NCBI RefSeq assembly: GCF_001423945.1
Contig: NZ_LMPU01000001.1
Span: 456,373-520,372, forward strand
Length of the DNA stretch: 64,000 bases
Origin: Pedobacter sp. Leaf194
GTDB taxonomy: Bacteria; Bacteroidota; Bacteroidia; Sphingobacteriales; Sphingobacteriaceae
Direction: 5' to 3'
Shown here: in pieces, positions 1 to 9,069 of the stretch
Position numbering within the stretch: the first letter of the stretch is position 1
How the letters are laid out: every line of letters starts with the position of its first letter
Notes under the pieces: generated by a model
Seen by the model: the letters and a program-made list of their open reading frames with translations, nothing else
Told to the model about the DNA's origin: nothing
Database searches by the model: none
Made by a program: the position numbers and the translations under genes

Positions 1-2109
1 TAACAGGGTATAACCACTTGTAGGCGTTTCGAACACATCATCAACACGTGTTTGTTTAAATGCGGATTGTATGCCGACTGACAGGTATGCACCGTTTGTG
101 CCTTTCAGTTTTGGCTCGAAACGTAACTCATTTCTCAGTGTTCCTGCTGGAATAAAAGCCAATGGCCTGCTTAGAGTACTGTTTTGCGCATGTACATAAC
201 CAAATGTGTTTTCGAAATGGATAAAAGAAACCGGATGGATGGTTACACTCGCCTCTGCACCATAAAGATTGGCATTCACCTGCCCATAACGGTACACAGG
301 ATATTCATCGCCTTCAGCAGTAATGGTTTCGCCATTATTGGAAGCATAAATAAAGTTGTGTACGTAATTATTGTAAATGCTTGCACTGGCGCTTACAATT
401 TTGCCTTCATACTCTAATGCTGCATCAACCTGGTAGCTGCGCTCGGGACTTAAATTCGGGTTTCCAATCTCATACCTGAAAGTACCTTCATGCACACCGT
501 TCGAACCTAACTCTGCTGGATTTGGCGCTCTGAAGGCAGAACCTGCATTAGCTTTAAAGTTCCATTCTTCGTTAAACTGGTGGGTAAAGCCTAAGGCGCC
601 ACTAACGTTCGACGATTTATTTACGAAAGGAGCAAATTGTTCATCTCCATCAACAAATAACTGCTCGCCGGTGTTTTTTCGGAAATCGTAACGGGCACCC
701 AGGCTAAACGTACTGTTTTCCCAATTCTTTTTTGCATAAGCAAAAACACCAATTCCGTAAGTATTGTAAGCGGGCACTAAAAATTCAACGCCTTTATTCT
801 GGCTTTTACCTGCATCGGCACTAAAACCGAATACTGGCTGCCAGCCGTTACTGGTTTGATGTATGTAGTATTTTAAATCGGCGTTATACGTTTTCAGGTC
901 GAAAAATAAGGATGGATCTGGTCCGTCTTCTAGCTCGCGGCGTTGATTTTGCTGGTATCCGAAGTCAGCTTTCAGGTTTCCGTCGCCGATTATAAAGTTG
1001 TTATTTAAAGCAATTTTAAAATGCCTGATGTCCTGACGGGGATAGTCTAAATCTCTGCTTTTGAAATCTGCATTAGCAAACGGATCGCCGTTTTCTTTCA
1101 CAAAATTACCAGCGGCATCCAAAGTTGGTTCATAAAAACCAATGTTGTTGCGGAAGCTGGATACATTTAAATGTGTATATCCCCAACTTTTATTTAAGCC
1201 AACCATACCGCTTAAATCGGTTTCATTAAAACCCGAATTTGGGAAATAACCTGTGGGCGTTTTAAAGGAGTATGCATTTTTATAGGTTCCGCGGGCTCTC
1301 CAAACAAAGCCGTTTTCATTGCCGTTTAACATCAGGGAATTTGCTGTTAAACCATTGTTTGTAGAATAATTCGTAATAAATTCGCCTTTAACCTGGCCAT
1401 CAGGCGCCGAACTTGGCTCTAATAAATTGATAACACCACCTAAAGCATCTGAGCCGTACATTAAGGATGCGGCACCGCGTAGCACTTCAACCCTGTCAGA
1501 TTTAAATTGGTCTATTTCAATGCCATGTTCGTCGCCCCATTGTTGCCCTTGCTGTTTAATTCCATCATCCAAAGTCACGATTCTGTTGTAGCCTAAACCT
1601 CTTATAACAGGTTTAGATATCGACGGGCCAGTAGTGATTTGCGAAACCCCCGGAATTTTAGTTAGCGCATCAATTAAATTCGTTGATGGTTGCAGCAGCT
1701 GATCTTTACCTAAAACGGCCGCCGAAGCACTATTTCGTTTGCTGGTACTGCTAATTAAGCTTCCGGTGATAACAACCTCTTTGGTTTCTATTGCGGTAGA
1801 TTGCAAAGCGAAATCCAGCGAAGCTACGCTAGCTAAATTTATAACTCGGGTAGAAGTTTTATAGCCTACATAATGAACTTCTACCAAATAAACTCCTTTT
1901 GCAGGGAGGTTATTTAAAGTAAATTCACCATCGTTATTCGTTTGTGCCGTAACCTTTAAATCAGGGATGAAGATGGTAGCCCCGGGAAGTGTTTCTTTTG
2001 TAGTAGCATCGGTAACTTTACCTTTAATATCTTTTAAAACGTTTGCAAAAACGGAGGTACTTAATAATGTATATAGAATTACAAGGCCTAAAAGCTGTAA
2101 TTTTTTCAT
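1..2109 (-). CDS. TonB-dependent outer-membrane receptor, probably for a metal; 3' end outside window
   Basis: The reverse frame is open for 703 codons from ATG at 2109 to the window edge, so the C-terminal strands and stop are missing. A signal peptide ends near VFA (about residue 22). It is followed by a carboxypeptidase-regulatory-like domain (about 27-110, with the GKVTDATTKETLPGATIF pattern) and a plug domain (about 115-230) with RGLGYNRIVTLDDG and VEVLRGAASLMYGSDALGG. The rest is barrel-type sequence rich in alternating aromatics. The WGDEHGIEIDQF stretch in the plug recalls the ZnuD/metal branch of these receptors, and a His/Cys-rich exported protein lies just upstream on the same strand. 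Zinc or copper is therefore my inferred ligand. The family assignment is sure; the substrate is not. Confidence 0.93.
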   Translation of the reverse strand, partial: MKKLQLLGLVILYTLLSTSVFANVLKDIKGKVTDATTKETLPGATIFIPDLKVTAQTNNDGEFTLNNLPAKGVYLVEVHYVGYKTSTRVINLASVASLDFALQSTAIETKEVVITGSLISSTSKRNSASAAVLGKDQLLQPSTNLIDALTKIPGVSQITTGPSISKPVIRGLGYNRIVTLDDGIKQQGQQWGDEHGIEIDQFKSDRVEVLRGAASLMYGSDALGGVINLLEPSSAPDGQVKGEFITNYSTNNGLTANSLMLNGNENGFVWRARGTYKNAYSFKTPTGYFPNSGFNETDLSGMVGLNKSWGYTHLNVSSFRNNIGFYEPTLDAAGNFVKENGDPFANADFKSRDLDYPRQDIRHFKIALNNNFIIGDGNLKADFGYQQNQRRELEDGPDPSLFFDLKTYNADLKYYIHQTSNGWQPVFGFSADAGKSQNKGVEFLVPAYNTYGIGVFAYAKKNWENSTFSLGARYDFRKNTGEQLFVDGDEQFAPFVNKSSNVSGALGFTHQFNEEWNFKANAGSAFRAPNPAELGSNGVHEGTFRYEIGNPNLSPERSYQVDAALEYEGKIVSASASIYNNYVHNFIYASNNGETITAEGDEYPVYRYGQVNANLYGAEASVTIHPVSFIHFENTFGYVHAQNSTLSRPLAFIPAGTLRNELRFEPKLKGTNGAYLSVGIQSAFKQTRVDDVFETPTSGYTLL

Positions 2110-2226
2110 GATGTGCATGTTTTTTAATCGTTACGGATAGCCAAGACAACAGCAATAAGCATGATGTCTTAATATCCTATAAATAAAAATTTGTTTAACA
2201 CTTAAACGTGTTCCAAGCTGAAAAAA

Positions 2227-2559
2227 TTAGGCTGAGGGCGGTCCTCGTAAACTGGTTCGCTTCAGCTCTGCGTAGAAACTTTTAAGTACAGGTGCTGCCT
2301 GACTAAAAATTTTGGCCGAAAGGTATATTTTATAGATGTGGTGTGTGTGAACGTAATTTTTTTCGAAACCAGCATTACATATCAGGCAATTATCGGCATG
2401 TGCCTGAACGTGACTTAAATGTTTACAGTTAATTTCTTTTGTTACCACCGGAACAGGCTGGTGATGGTGAAGTAGGTTCCACGGCGTTAAGGCAATGGCA
2501 AAAACCATCAACATTAATGCTGATAGAAAACGATTGATGTTTTGCCTGTGCTTTTTCAA
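2227..2559 (-). CDS. Small His/Cys-rich exported or membrane-anchored protein upstream of the TonB receptor
   Basis: 110 residues starting at TTG (2559), which gives a proper basic n-region (MKKHRQNINRF) before a hydrophobic segment at about 11-30. An in-frame ATG 15 codons later would destroy the n-region. The mature part has possible metal ligands: a HHH cluster right after the hydrophobic segment, then CKHLSH and a CLIC pair. The gene ends 117 bp before the receptor and runs the same way. I know no confirmed function. The ligands and the neighbour suggest a periplasmic metal-binding or sensing accessory, which is inference. Confidence 0.75.
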   Translation of the reverse strand: MKKHRQNINRFLSALMLMVFAIALTPWNLLHHHQPVPVVTKEINCKHLSHVQAHADNCLICNAGFEKNYVHTHHIYKIYLSAKIFSQAAPVLKSFYAELKRTSLRGPPSA

Positions 2560-2564
2560 TGCGC

Positions 2565-2572
2565 CAAAAGTA
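2565..2572 (-). promoter_or_regulatory. Candidate -7 box TACTTTTG
   Basis: Reverse-strand TACTTTTG matches the Bacteroidota TAnnTTTG element. It ends 5 bp before the TTG start at 2559. No good TTTG element lies 19-20 bp upstream. Confidence 0.35.
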
Positions 2573-2592
2573 ACAAATAGTATTCAATTATA

Positions 2593-2600
2593 TATCTTTG
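2593..2600 (+). promoter_or_regulatory. Candidate -7 box TATCTTTG
   Basis: Forward TAnnTTTG element about 85 bp before the membrane protein at 2685. It is the only such element in the divergent spacer on this strand, and the upstream TTTG is missing. Confidence 0.35.
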
Positions 2601-2684
2601 AAAGGTAACATTGCTTTGATAGTGTTATCGCGGTATGCGTTCCAAAAAGTTTAGTTAGTTTACAACATCGCTTACAAAGAAGAT

Positions 2685-3128
2685 ATGTCGTTATTCGAAT
2701 GGTTTTTTGAAAAAAACAATCCCGGGCCAACAGGAAACTTTGACCGGGGTCATTATCATTTAGCCTGGCCAAGAATTTGGATAATCATCGTTGGCTTTTG
2801 TGCCTTGTTTGTTTTGGGTGTTGTTATTTACGTGTTGGCTTTTAATCGGTTCCACTACTACAACGCAGTTAATGGCACGTTAATATCCCTTTCAATTGTA
2901 GCTTACCTGGCATTGGCGTATTATATTTACCCAAAACCAGCCTTAAATAATGTTGGTTTCTTTGGCTTTATAGATAACCCTTCCAGTTATACTGACGATA
3001 TCAACAGAATGTTGTTGTGGAGTCAGTTGCTTCTGCTTCCAGGTAAAATTCTAGCTATTCCAATTGTAAATTTATGGTTTATAATGCGTGCAGTTATATA
3101 TAGAAAACCAGCTGACTTAAATGAATGA
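2685..3128 (+). CDS. Hypothetical membrane protein, three or four TM segments
   Basis: 147 residues. A polar N-terminus containing GNFDRGHYHLAWP is followed by hydrophobic helices at about 30-52 and 62-82 and a hydrophobic stretch at about 108-135. I recognise no family. Its stop overlaps the next gene by 4 bp (ATGA), so the two are translationally coupled. Coupling to an exported thioredoxin-like protein suggests a role in envelope redox chemistry or in anchoring, but nothing in the sequence proves it. Confidence 0.8.
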   Translation: MSLFEWFFEKNNPGPTGNFDRGHYHLAWPRIWIIIVGFCALFVLGVVIYVLAFNRFHYYNAVNGTLISLSIVAYLALAYYIYPKPALNNVGFFGFIDNPSSYTDDINRMLLWSQLLLLPGKILAIPIVNLWFIMRAVIYRKPADLNE

Positions 3129-3700
3129 AACTCATTAAGAAAAACATTTTCAACACCCTCTTTATTGCGCTATTATTGATCGTGATTTTTGTGCCAGATG
3201 CAAAGGCTTTTTTGTTAAAGGGCTTGATGGAAATTGGTTTTTATAGTCCGAAAATTGAAGAGACGGCAACAGAATCGCCAGGCCTTAAAGGAATTAGGTT
3301 TAGCGATAGTAAAGGAAATACAATAGATTTAGGAGACTTAAGAGGTAAAGTTGTTTTTCTAAATTTCTGGGCAACCTGGTGCCCGCCCTGCCGTGCAGAA
3401 ATGCCTTCACTAAACAAACAACATTCAGAATTTCGGAATAATCCTAACATAACATTTATTTTTGCAGATGCTGATGGAGATTTTGCAAAATCGACGAAAT
3501 ACATGTCTGACAGAGGGTTTGCTATGCCGGTTTTTAAAGTTGATGGAAATGTTCCGGAGCAGATTTTTTCGGGGCCGCTGCCAACAACCATAATTTTTGA
3601 TAAACAGGGTAGAATATCTTTTAAACATGAAGGAGTGGCAAATTATGCCGATAAAAAGTTTATTTCCTTTATAAACAAGCTAATAGAAAGCAACGATTAA
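3125..3700 (+). CDS. TlpA/ResA-like envelope thioredoxin
   Basis: 191 residues. An N-terminal hydrophobic signal or anchor (about 9-30) is followed by a thioredoxin fold of the TlpA/AhpC-TSA type. The redox motif WATWCPPC sits near residues 82-89, and PTTIIF with the cis-proline lies near 157-162. Such proteins reduce or transfer thiols on the periplasmic side of the inner membrane. The start overlaps the preceding membrane-protein stop by 4 bp. The partner substrate is unknown. Confidence 0.92.
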   Translation: MKLIKKNIFNTLFIALLLIVIFVPDAKAFLLKGLMEIGFYSPKIEETATESPGLKGIRFSDSKGNTIDLGDLRGKVVFLNFWATWCPPCRAEMPSLNKQHSEFRNNPNITFIFADADGDFAKSTKYMSDRGFAMPVFKVDGNVPEQIFSGPLPTTIIFDKQGRISFKHEGVANYADKKFISFINKLIESND

Positions 3701-3737
3701 AGCTTGTAAACTGCTGCGCAATGATTTGATTATTCAT

Positions 3738-3745
3738 TACTTTTG
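3738..3745 (+). promoter_or_regulatory. TAnnTTTG box 5 bp before ATG (possible leaderless start)
   Basis: TACTTTTG is followed by CCGCT and then the ATG at 3751. With the usual distance from this box to the transcription start, RNA would begin at or next to the initiation codon. Confidence 0.45.
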
Positions 3746-3750
3746 CCGCT

Positions 3751-4809
3751 ATGATTTCATTTTTCGAGGCTTCGCTTAAGCAACTCTCCATTCACCACAC
3801 CGGCAACAAATTAGTTGAGGAATATTACAAACTATCTGATGCGCCCTTAAAAATTGAGGATGAAATGCTGGGCAATTTGTTAATGCAATTCTTTCTTAAG
3901 CCCTTCGAAAAAGTTAACGAGGTTTATCGCTTTTATCATCCTAATGATAACCTGCAACTTAACGAGGTTTTTCATTTCGCTACAGAGATTTTTGAGAACA
4001 TCGAGCACTTTCATGAAGATTCGCAGCAACTCGCAAAACATTTGTATGATGTGGCTAATCATCCAAAAATAAAATCAGGAGAACTTTATGTTGGCTATTT
4101 TGAGAAGGTGCAAATTGAAGGGGAACAACTTGATGTTATTGGCATTTTTAAATCAGAAACAAAAGACACTTATTTAAAAGTTTATCCTGAGCAGGACGGT
4201 TTTGGAATGAGTTACGAACAGGAAGCAATCAGCATCAATAAGCTTGATAAAGGTTGTTTAATTTTTAATGTTGATAGGGAGGAAGGCTATAAAGTAGTGG
4301 TTTTGGACCAGGCAAAAAGTAGTAACGACAGCGCCGTTTACTGGAAAGACGAATTTTTGAAACTCAAAATCCGCAATGATAGTTACAACCAGACAAATAA
4401 TGTTTTAGGTGTGTACAAAAATTTTGTAACACAAAAAATGGATGATGAATACGAGATAAGCAAGGCAGATAAAATTGATTTGCTTAACCGCTCGATGAAA
4501 TATTTTAAGGAAAAAGAAACCTTCGATATCGATGAATTTAGCAATGAAGTAATCGGGAACGCAGAAGGCATTGAATCGTTTAAAAATTATAAGAAAAATT
4601 ACGAGCAGGAGTATGAATCGCCCATTGCAGATTCATTTGAAATTGCAGAATCTGCCGTAAAAAAACAGGCAAGGGCATACAAAAGCGTACTAAAGCTTGA
4701 TAAGAATTTTCATATTTACATCCATGGAAATAAGGATATGATTGAAAAGGGCTATGATGACGATAAATCGCTGAATTACTATAAGGTTTATTTTAGAGAC
4801 GAAGAATAA
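3751..4809 (+). CDS. Nucleoid-associated protein, NdpA/YejK (NA37) family
   Basis: 352 residues, a normal length for this family. The N-terminal half carries an acidic/aromatic pattern (YHPNDNLQLNEVFHFATEIF) and the core segment SGELYVGYFEKVQIEGE, followed by a long charged helical C-terminal part with many Lys/Asp/Glu. NA37 proteins bind the nucleoid; the E. coli member's detailed role is poorly known. The gene stands alone, with its own promoter-like box just before the start, and converges on the DUF58 gene with only 3 bp between stops. The family call is by pattern, moderately sure. Confidence 0.78.
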   Translation: MISFFEASLKQLSIHHTGNKLVEEYYKLSDAPLKIEDEMLGNLLMQFFLKPFEKVNEVYRFYHPNDNLQLNEVFHFATEIFENIEHFHEDSQQLAKHLYDVANHPKIKSGELYVGYFEKVQIEGEQLDVIGIFKSETKDTYLKVYPEQDGFGMSYEQEAISINKLDKGCLIFNVDREEGYKVVVLDQAKSSNDSAVYWKDEFLKLKIRNDSYNQTNNVLGVYKNFVTQKMDDEYEISKADKIDLLNRSMKYFKEKETFDIDEFSNEVIGNAEGIESFKNYKKNYEQEYESPIADSFEIAESAVKKQARAYKSVLKLDKNFHIYIHGNKDMIEKGYDDDKSLNYYKVYFRDEE

Positions 4810-4812
4810 TTG

Positions 4813-6159
4813 CTAAATTTTTTGCTGTGCTTTTAACGCCATGTAACGATTAATTACGTTTACAGTTAATTTTTGAGGCGGTGTTAAAATTGAAAGTATG
4901 CCATGCTTGTTTAGTTCTAACGCCATCAGTTTTTTCTCGTAAATAAATTTTTCTGCAATGGTTTTATGGTAAATTCCTTCAACGTCTTTTGCAGGTTCAG
5001 TGCTCAAGGTTTTCAATTCTGTGTTTTCGAAAAAGACAACGACAAGTAGGTGGTATTTTGAAATCCGTTTAAGGTATGGCAATTGCCTTTGCAGGGCCGA
5101 TAAACTTTCAAAGTTTGTAAAAAAAACGATCAGGCTTCGTTGTTTAATTACAGAGCGGATGGTCGCATACAGTGCGTCCATGTTGCTTTCCAGATACCTC
5201 GTTTTTTCTTTGTATAAAACCTGCATAATGTGCCCAAGCTGTGCAGCTTTTCGTTCTGCAGGCACAACAGCCCCAATGGTTTCTGATAGCGTTATAATTC
5301 CCGCTTTATCTTGCTTTAGCATTGCCACTTTCGATAGCGCAACACTTGCATTTATGGCATAATCAAGCAAACTCAAACCCTCAAAAGGCATTCTCATAAC
5401 CCTTGATTTATCAATAATAGAATAAACATTCTGCGAACGCTCATCGCTGTAGGTATTTACCATTAAGCCACCCTTTCTTGCAGTAGCCTTCCAGTTTATC
5501 GTTCGGATATCGTCGCCGCCCACATAATTCTTTATCTGATCAAACTCCGAACTTTGGCCAACTTTTCTTATTTTTTTTATGCCAAATTCGGTTAAATGAT
5601 TGGAAACGGCCATTAATTCGTGCTGACCTAAATTGATAAACGACGGATATACAGGAAGTATCCGTGCTCCATCAAAATTATATCGCCTGTTTACCAAACC
5701 GATTAAGGTTCCGGTGTAAATCCTGATAAATCCAAAGTCGTATTCGCCACGTTTGGTTGGCCTCAAATTGTAATGAATGGATTTTACATCACCAGGCTTA
5801 AGGCTTAATTCAAAGTCTTTATCGCGAAGCTGAAACTGAAAAGGCACTTCATCAATAACTCGAATATTGACCCTAAAGCCGTAGCTGTTTTTTACCTCTA
5901 TTTGTATCGGGTTTTCGTCGCCGTTGCTTAATCGCTTTGCTGTCCGCCTGTGTGCATCAATTCCACCTTTATTCCGGTATAAGATTATAATATCTAAAGC
6001 AAATAAGGTAAAAACCAGGCCTGTGGCAATTTCCGGAATTTCTCCCAGCCATCTAAAAAAGAATTTTAAAACAAAGAGCAATACACAAAGAGCCAATGCC
6101 CCAAAAAGGCGGTCGGTTAAAAAAAGATTTATGTAGTACTGCTGAAAGATTTTTTTCAA
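4813..6159 (-). CDS. DUF58 protein, partner of MoxR ATPase
   Basis: 448 residues starting at TTG (6159), which gives MKKIFQQYYINLFLTDRLFG; no in-frame ATG lies near. Two hydrophobic helices at about 17-60 are followed by a beta-rich part and the DUF58 signature EFDQIKNYVGGDDIRTINWK (about 205-224). A von Willebrand A-like C-terminal domain follows, with a weak MIDAS-like IIDKS. DUF58 proteins are nearly always encoded next to MoxR and are thought to be its clients or adaptors. It is the last gene of the six-gene operon, 29 bp after MoxR. Confidence 0.9.
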   Translation of the reverse strand: MKKIFQQYYINLFLTDRLFGALALCVLLFVLKFFFRWLGEIPEIATGLVFTLFALDIIILYRNKGGIDAHRRTAKRLSNGDENPIQIEVKNSYGFRVNIRVIDEVPFQFQLRDKDFELSLKPGDVKSIHYNLRPTKRGEYDFGFIRIYTGTLIGLVNRRYNFDGARILPVYPSFINLGQHELMAVSNHLTEFGIKKIRKVGQSSEFDQIKNYVGGDDIRTINWKATARKGGLMVNTYSDERSQNVYSIIDKSRVMRMPFEGLSLLDYAINASVALSKVAMLKQDKAGIITLSETIGAVVPAERKAAQLGHIMQVLYKEKTRYLESNMDALYATIRSVIKQRSLIVFFTNFESLSALQRQLPYLKRISKYHLLVVVFFENTELKTLSTEPAKDVEGIYHKTIAEKFIYEKKLMALELNKHGILSILTPPQKLTVNVINRYMALKAQQKI

Positions 6160-6188
6160 GGAATTTTTTTTAAAATGATAATTGGTGC

Positions 6189-7172
6189 CTACCTGGGTAT
6201 TTCCAGTTTTTTGATAATTTGGTTTACGATATCAGTTGTGGTTATGCCTTCCATTTCCTTTTCGGGTGTTAATAATATCCGGTGGGCCAACACCGGTGTG
6301 GCCACTGCAATAATATCATCTGGCGTTACAAAATCCCGGTTACGTATGGCTGCCAGCGCCTTTGCGCTGTGTACAATTGCGAGTGAAGCTCTTGGTGAGG
6401 CGCCTAAGTACAGCGACGGATTGTTGCGGGTTTCGAAAACAATTTTCGCAATAAATTCCAGCAATTTTGGCTCTACAAATAGGTTACGGATAATGCCACG
6501 GGCGGCCTTAATTTGCTCTATTGATAACACAGGTTTTACGTTATCAAGCATCGTTTTATTAACCAAAGAATGTTGTGCTGTAAGGATTTGAGTTTCTTCT
6601 TCAAGTGTGGGATACTTCACTTCAATCTTAAATAAAAACCTGTCTAATTGTGCCTCGGGTAACCTATAGGTGCCTTCCTGCTCAATTGGGTTTTGGGTAG
6701 CCAAAACAAGAAATGGCTCCTCCATTTGATAAGTTGTTCCATCAATTGTAACCTGGCGCTCTTCCATCACTTCAAACAAGGCCGACTGTGTTTTTGCCGG
6801 TGCCCGGTTAATCTCATCTACAAGGATAATGTTGCCGAATATTGGCCCTTTCCGAAATTCGAAATCGCCGGTTTTGGTATTAAATATTGGAGTCCCTAAT
6901 ACGTCAGACGGCATAAGATCTGGTGTAAACTGCACCCTTGAAAATTGCGCAGCAATTGATTTTGCCAAGAGTTTGGCACTTAAGGTTTTTGCTACACCGG
7001 GTACGCCCTCTATCAAAATATGTCCGTCGGCAAGCAAGCCTACTATTAAAAAATCGATTACCTGTTTCTGGCCAATTATGATGTTGCTCAACACGCTACG
7101 AATTTGTGCTACCGCGTCATTCAGCACACTTAAATCGGTTCGCTGGCTAAATTGCTCTTGTTCCTGCTCCAT
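6189..7172 (-). CDS. MoxR family AAA+ ATPase
   Basis: 327 residues from ATG at 7172. A TTG at 7202 would add ten residues but overlaps the upstream gene more. Visible motifs in order: Walker A EGVPGVAKT, Walker B ILVDEINRAPAK, sensor 1 ATQNPIEQEGTYRLPEAQLDRF and the sensor 2 region ASPRASLAI. MoxR ATPases work as chaperones on vWA-domain partners, here presumably the DUF58 product. The start lies inside the end of the DUF4350 gene (26 bp overlap), so the two are translationally linked. Confidence 0.95.
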   Translation of the reverse strand: MEQEQEQFSQRTDLSVLNDAVAQIRSVLSNIIIGQKQVIDFLIVGLLADGHILIEGVPGVAKTLSAKLLAKSIAAQFSRVQFTPDLMPSDVLGTPIFNTKTGDFEFRKGPIFGNIILVDEINRAPAKTQSALFEVMEERQVTIDGTTYQMEEPFLVLATQNPIEQEGTYRLPEAQLDRFLFKIEVKYPTLEEETQILTAQHSLVNKTMLDNVKPVLSIEQIKAARGIIRNLFVEPKLLEFIAKIVFETRNNPSLYLGASPRASLAIVHSAKALAAIRNRDFVTPDDIIAVATPVLAHRILLTPEKEMEGITTTDIVNQIIKKLEIPR

Positions 7173-8346
7173 TAGGTTTTGTTTTTTTATAAAATTCTTC
7201 AATTATACTATTAAGGCCAATCAATTCTGTATCGCTAAAATGATCGAGCGTAGGTACCTGCATAAAATACCTTGTTAAAGTTTTAGCCAACGTTTCGTTA
7301 ATACCAGTTCTTAATCGCAGAGTTTCTGCAAAATCTGCTTGTATTTCGTTTGTTTTCAGGTAATATCTGCTTCGCAAATGTTCCATCAAAAAGCTGATTT
7401 TCTTTTGCGCAATATCCAGGTTATTTCGCTGGTGGTAATATACACTGCCAACCACGTTAGCAAATTCTACTGACGTATTTGTGTAAGCATCTGCGATAGG
7501 AATAACCCGCTGCCGGCGTTTAATTTCGTAAAAAACGAAAAGCAGTAAACTAAAAATGCACAGGTAATAGGCGTTTTTCAATTCCGGATGCTTAAAGAAA
7601 ACCCTCATTAAACCTTGTTCTCCAGTTTTCGGAACGGTAAAATACTCGTCGTAGATAACTGTTGTTGCGCTCTGTATGTAGCTCAAAGTTTTCTCCGCGT
7701 ACTCTGCACCATATTTGTCCAGAAGGTTAAAATTGCTGTAAAATCCCGGGCCGGCAATTAAATAAAGCGAACCTTTACCAAAGTTATATTTTACATAATT
7801 AGGGCGATTTTTTGCATCAACACCCAAAACAACCGCACTTGAGGTATCTATTCTGCTGAAATATTGATCGCCTATTCCTTTTTCGAAACCATAGTTTACA
7901 ACTGTTTTCAGGTTTGGATTGGTAAAGTTTAAAGAACTACCACTTTGAGAAAAAGATGAAGAGATCTTTAGTTTTAATGCTTTCTCTGCCTTTTCTCCGA
8001 GGTTGTAACTGGCAATGAAAACATCGTTTCCGGCAGACATATACTTTTTTAATTGTGCTAAATCCGCCAGCTCAATCTTTATCTCAGGGGCAATAATTAT
8101 ATAGGTGCTGTTGCGGTAGTTGCTACTTTTAATGGTATTGTAAATGGGTAAGCCTGATGTTTTCACACTAGCTTTTGGAAAAATATCTTTAATTCGATTG
8201 TAAAAGATATAGGTGCCATAAGGAATTTTATCTTTCTTAACGTAGGTGGGCGACCAATCTGTAGGGGTTGGTTTGTTAAACTGCGCTACGAGGTAAATTA
8301 ATATCAGGATGATGCCAATGCCGAAATAAATTTTGTATCCTTTCAT
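7147..8346 (-). CDS. DUF4350 domain membrane protein
   Basis: 399 residues. An N-terminal TM helix (about 5-22) is followed by a large extracytoplasmic domain of class-I-amidotransferase-like fold typical of DUF4350 (YGTYIFYNRIKDIFP, STYIIIAPE, GNDVFIASYN, GSLYLIAGPGFYSN). A second TM helix lies at about 262-280, with a helical cytoplasmic tail after it. Function is unknown; the family recurs in MoxR/DUF58/DUF4129 operons. ATG overlaps the DUF4129 stop by one base (TAATG), and the 3' end overlaps MoxR. Confidence 0.85.
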   Translation of the reverse strand: MKGYKIYFGIGIILILIYLVAQFNKPTPTDWSPTYVKKDKIPYGTYIFYNRIKDIFPKASVKTSGLPIYNTIKSSNYRNSTYIIIAPEIKIELADLAQLKKYMSAGNDVFIASYNLGEKAEKALKLKISSSFSQSGSSLNFTNPNLKTVVNYGFEKGIGDQYFSRIDTSSAVVLGVDAKNRPNYVKYNFGKGSLYLIAGPGFYSNFNLLDKYGAEYAEKTLSYIQSATTVIYDEYFTVPKTGEQGLMRVFFKHPELKNAYYLCIFSLLLFVFYEIKRRQRVIPIADAYTNTSVEFANVVGSVYYHQRNNLDIAQKKISFLMEHLRSRYYLKTNEIQADFAETLRLRTGINETLAKTLTRYFMQVPTLDHFSDTELIGLNSIIEEFYKKTKPNGAGTRAI

Positions 8347-9068
8347 TAAATCCGGGCGTTGAAATGATTAAATGATTGGTTAATTGGCTCAAACTTTTGT
8401 GCATCAACAGGAAAATCACCATACCAGACATAATCAAACTGGTGGGTTAGCACGCCAAATTCGTTTTGAATTTCGGGTTTAGAAATTTCGGTAAAGTAAT
8501 TGTAATTGGTTTTTTCAGGTTGCCAGTTTATAATTTCGGCGTCGCTCAGTTTTTTCAGTGTTCTTAAATACAGCAATCGAATTGCAAGGCGGTATTTTTT
8601 TTGGTCGATTAGCTTTTGAATCTCCTTTTCGTAATCAATTTGATGAATATTTTCATTTATAATATCATAAGGCAAAATGGTCTCTTTTGATTTCTTACTG
8701 AAGATGTTTTCGGTACCAACAATTTTTATCACGATATATAACAAAATTGCAACACCCAAACCAATGAAAAAATATCTGGAAAGCGGATTCGAGGCGGCGC
8801 TACCTGCTAGCTCGTTAAAGAGTCGCCAAAACCACATCCAGAACCTATCCCAAAGAGAAATATCCCTTACCAAGTCGCCATCGTACTGAAATGCTGTCTG
8901 ATCGGCAAAGGTTTCTAAAGCCTCTTTATCAAACTTTGCGGGTTTTAAATTTGTGCTATCCGTTTTTATGCTGTGATTTACCGATGGCTTGGAATTTTGA
9001 GCATAGGCATTTGCTGATGCAAAAAGCAAACACAGTACAACGAGAAATTTGAGTGCGAAATTTGACAT
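8346..9068 (-). CDS. DUF4129 domain membrane protein
   Basis: 240 residues from ATG at 9068; a TTG at 9095 would run back into the previous gene and remove the signal-peptide start. A signal peptide (ending about AYAQ) precedes a periplasmic stretch of about 70 residues. One TM helix follows at about 99-119, then a cytoplasmic DUF4129 helical domain (DQKKYRLAIRLLYLRTLKKL, then WQPEKTNYNY). Similar proteins accompany MoxR operons; the role is unknown. One base separates it from the stop of the upstream gene. Confidence 0.85.
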   Translation of the reverse strand: MSNFALKFLVVLCLLFASANAYAQNSKPSVNHSIKTDSTNLKPAKFDKEALETFADQTAFQYDGDLVRDISLWDRFWMWFWRLFNELAGSAASNPLSRYFFIGLGVAILLYIVIKIVGTENIFSKKSKETILPYDIINENIHQIDYEKEIQKLIDQKKYRLAIRLLYLRTLKKLSDAEIINWQPEKTNYNYFTEISKPEIQNEFGVLTHQFDYVWYGDFPVDAQKFEPINQSFNHFNARI

Positions 9069-9069
9069 G

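Noticed and set aside
184-417. Forward 77-codon frame
   Set aside because: It lies inside the reverse-strand TonB receptor, whose frame shows clear domain motifs; the forward translation has none.
2584-2772. Reverse 62-codon frame
   Set aside because: It overlaps the start of the forward membrane protein and the spacer; no family pattern, poor composition.
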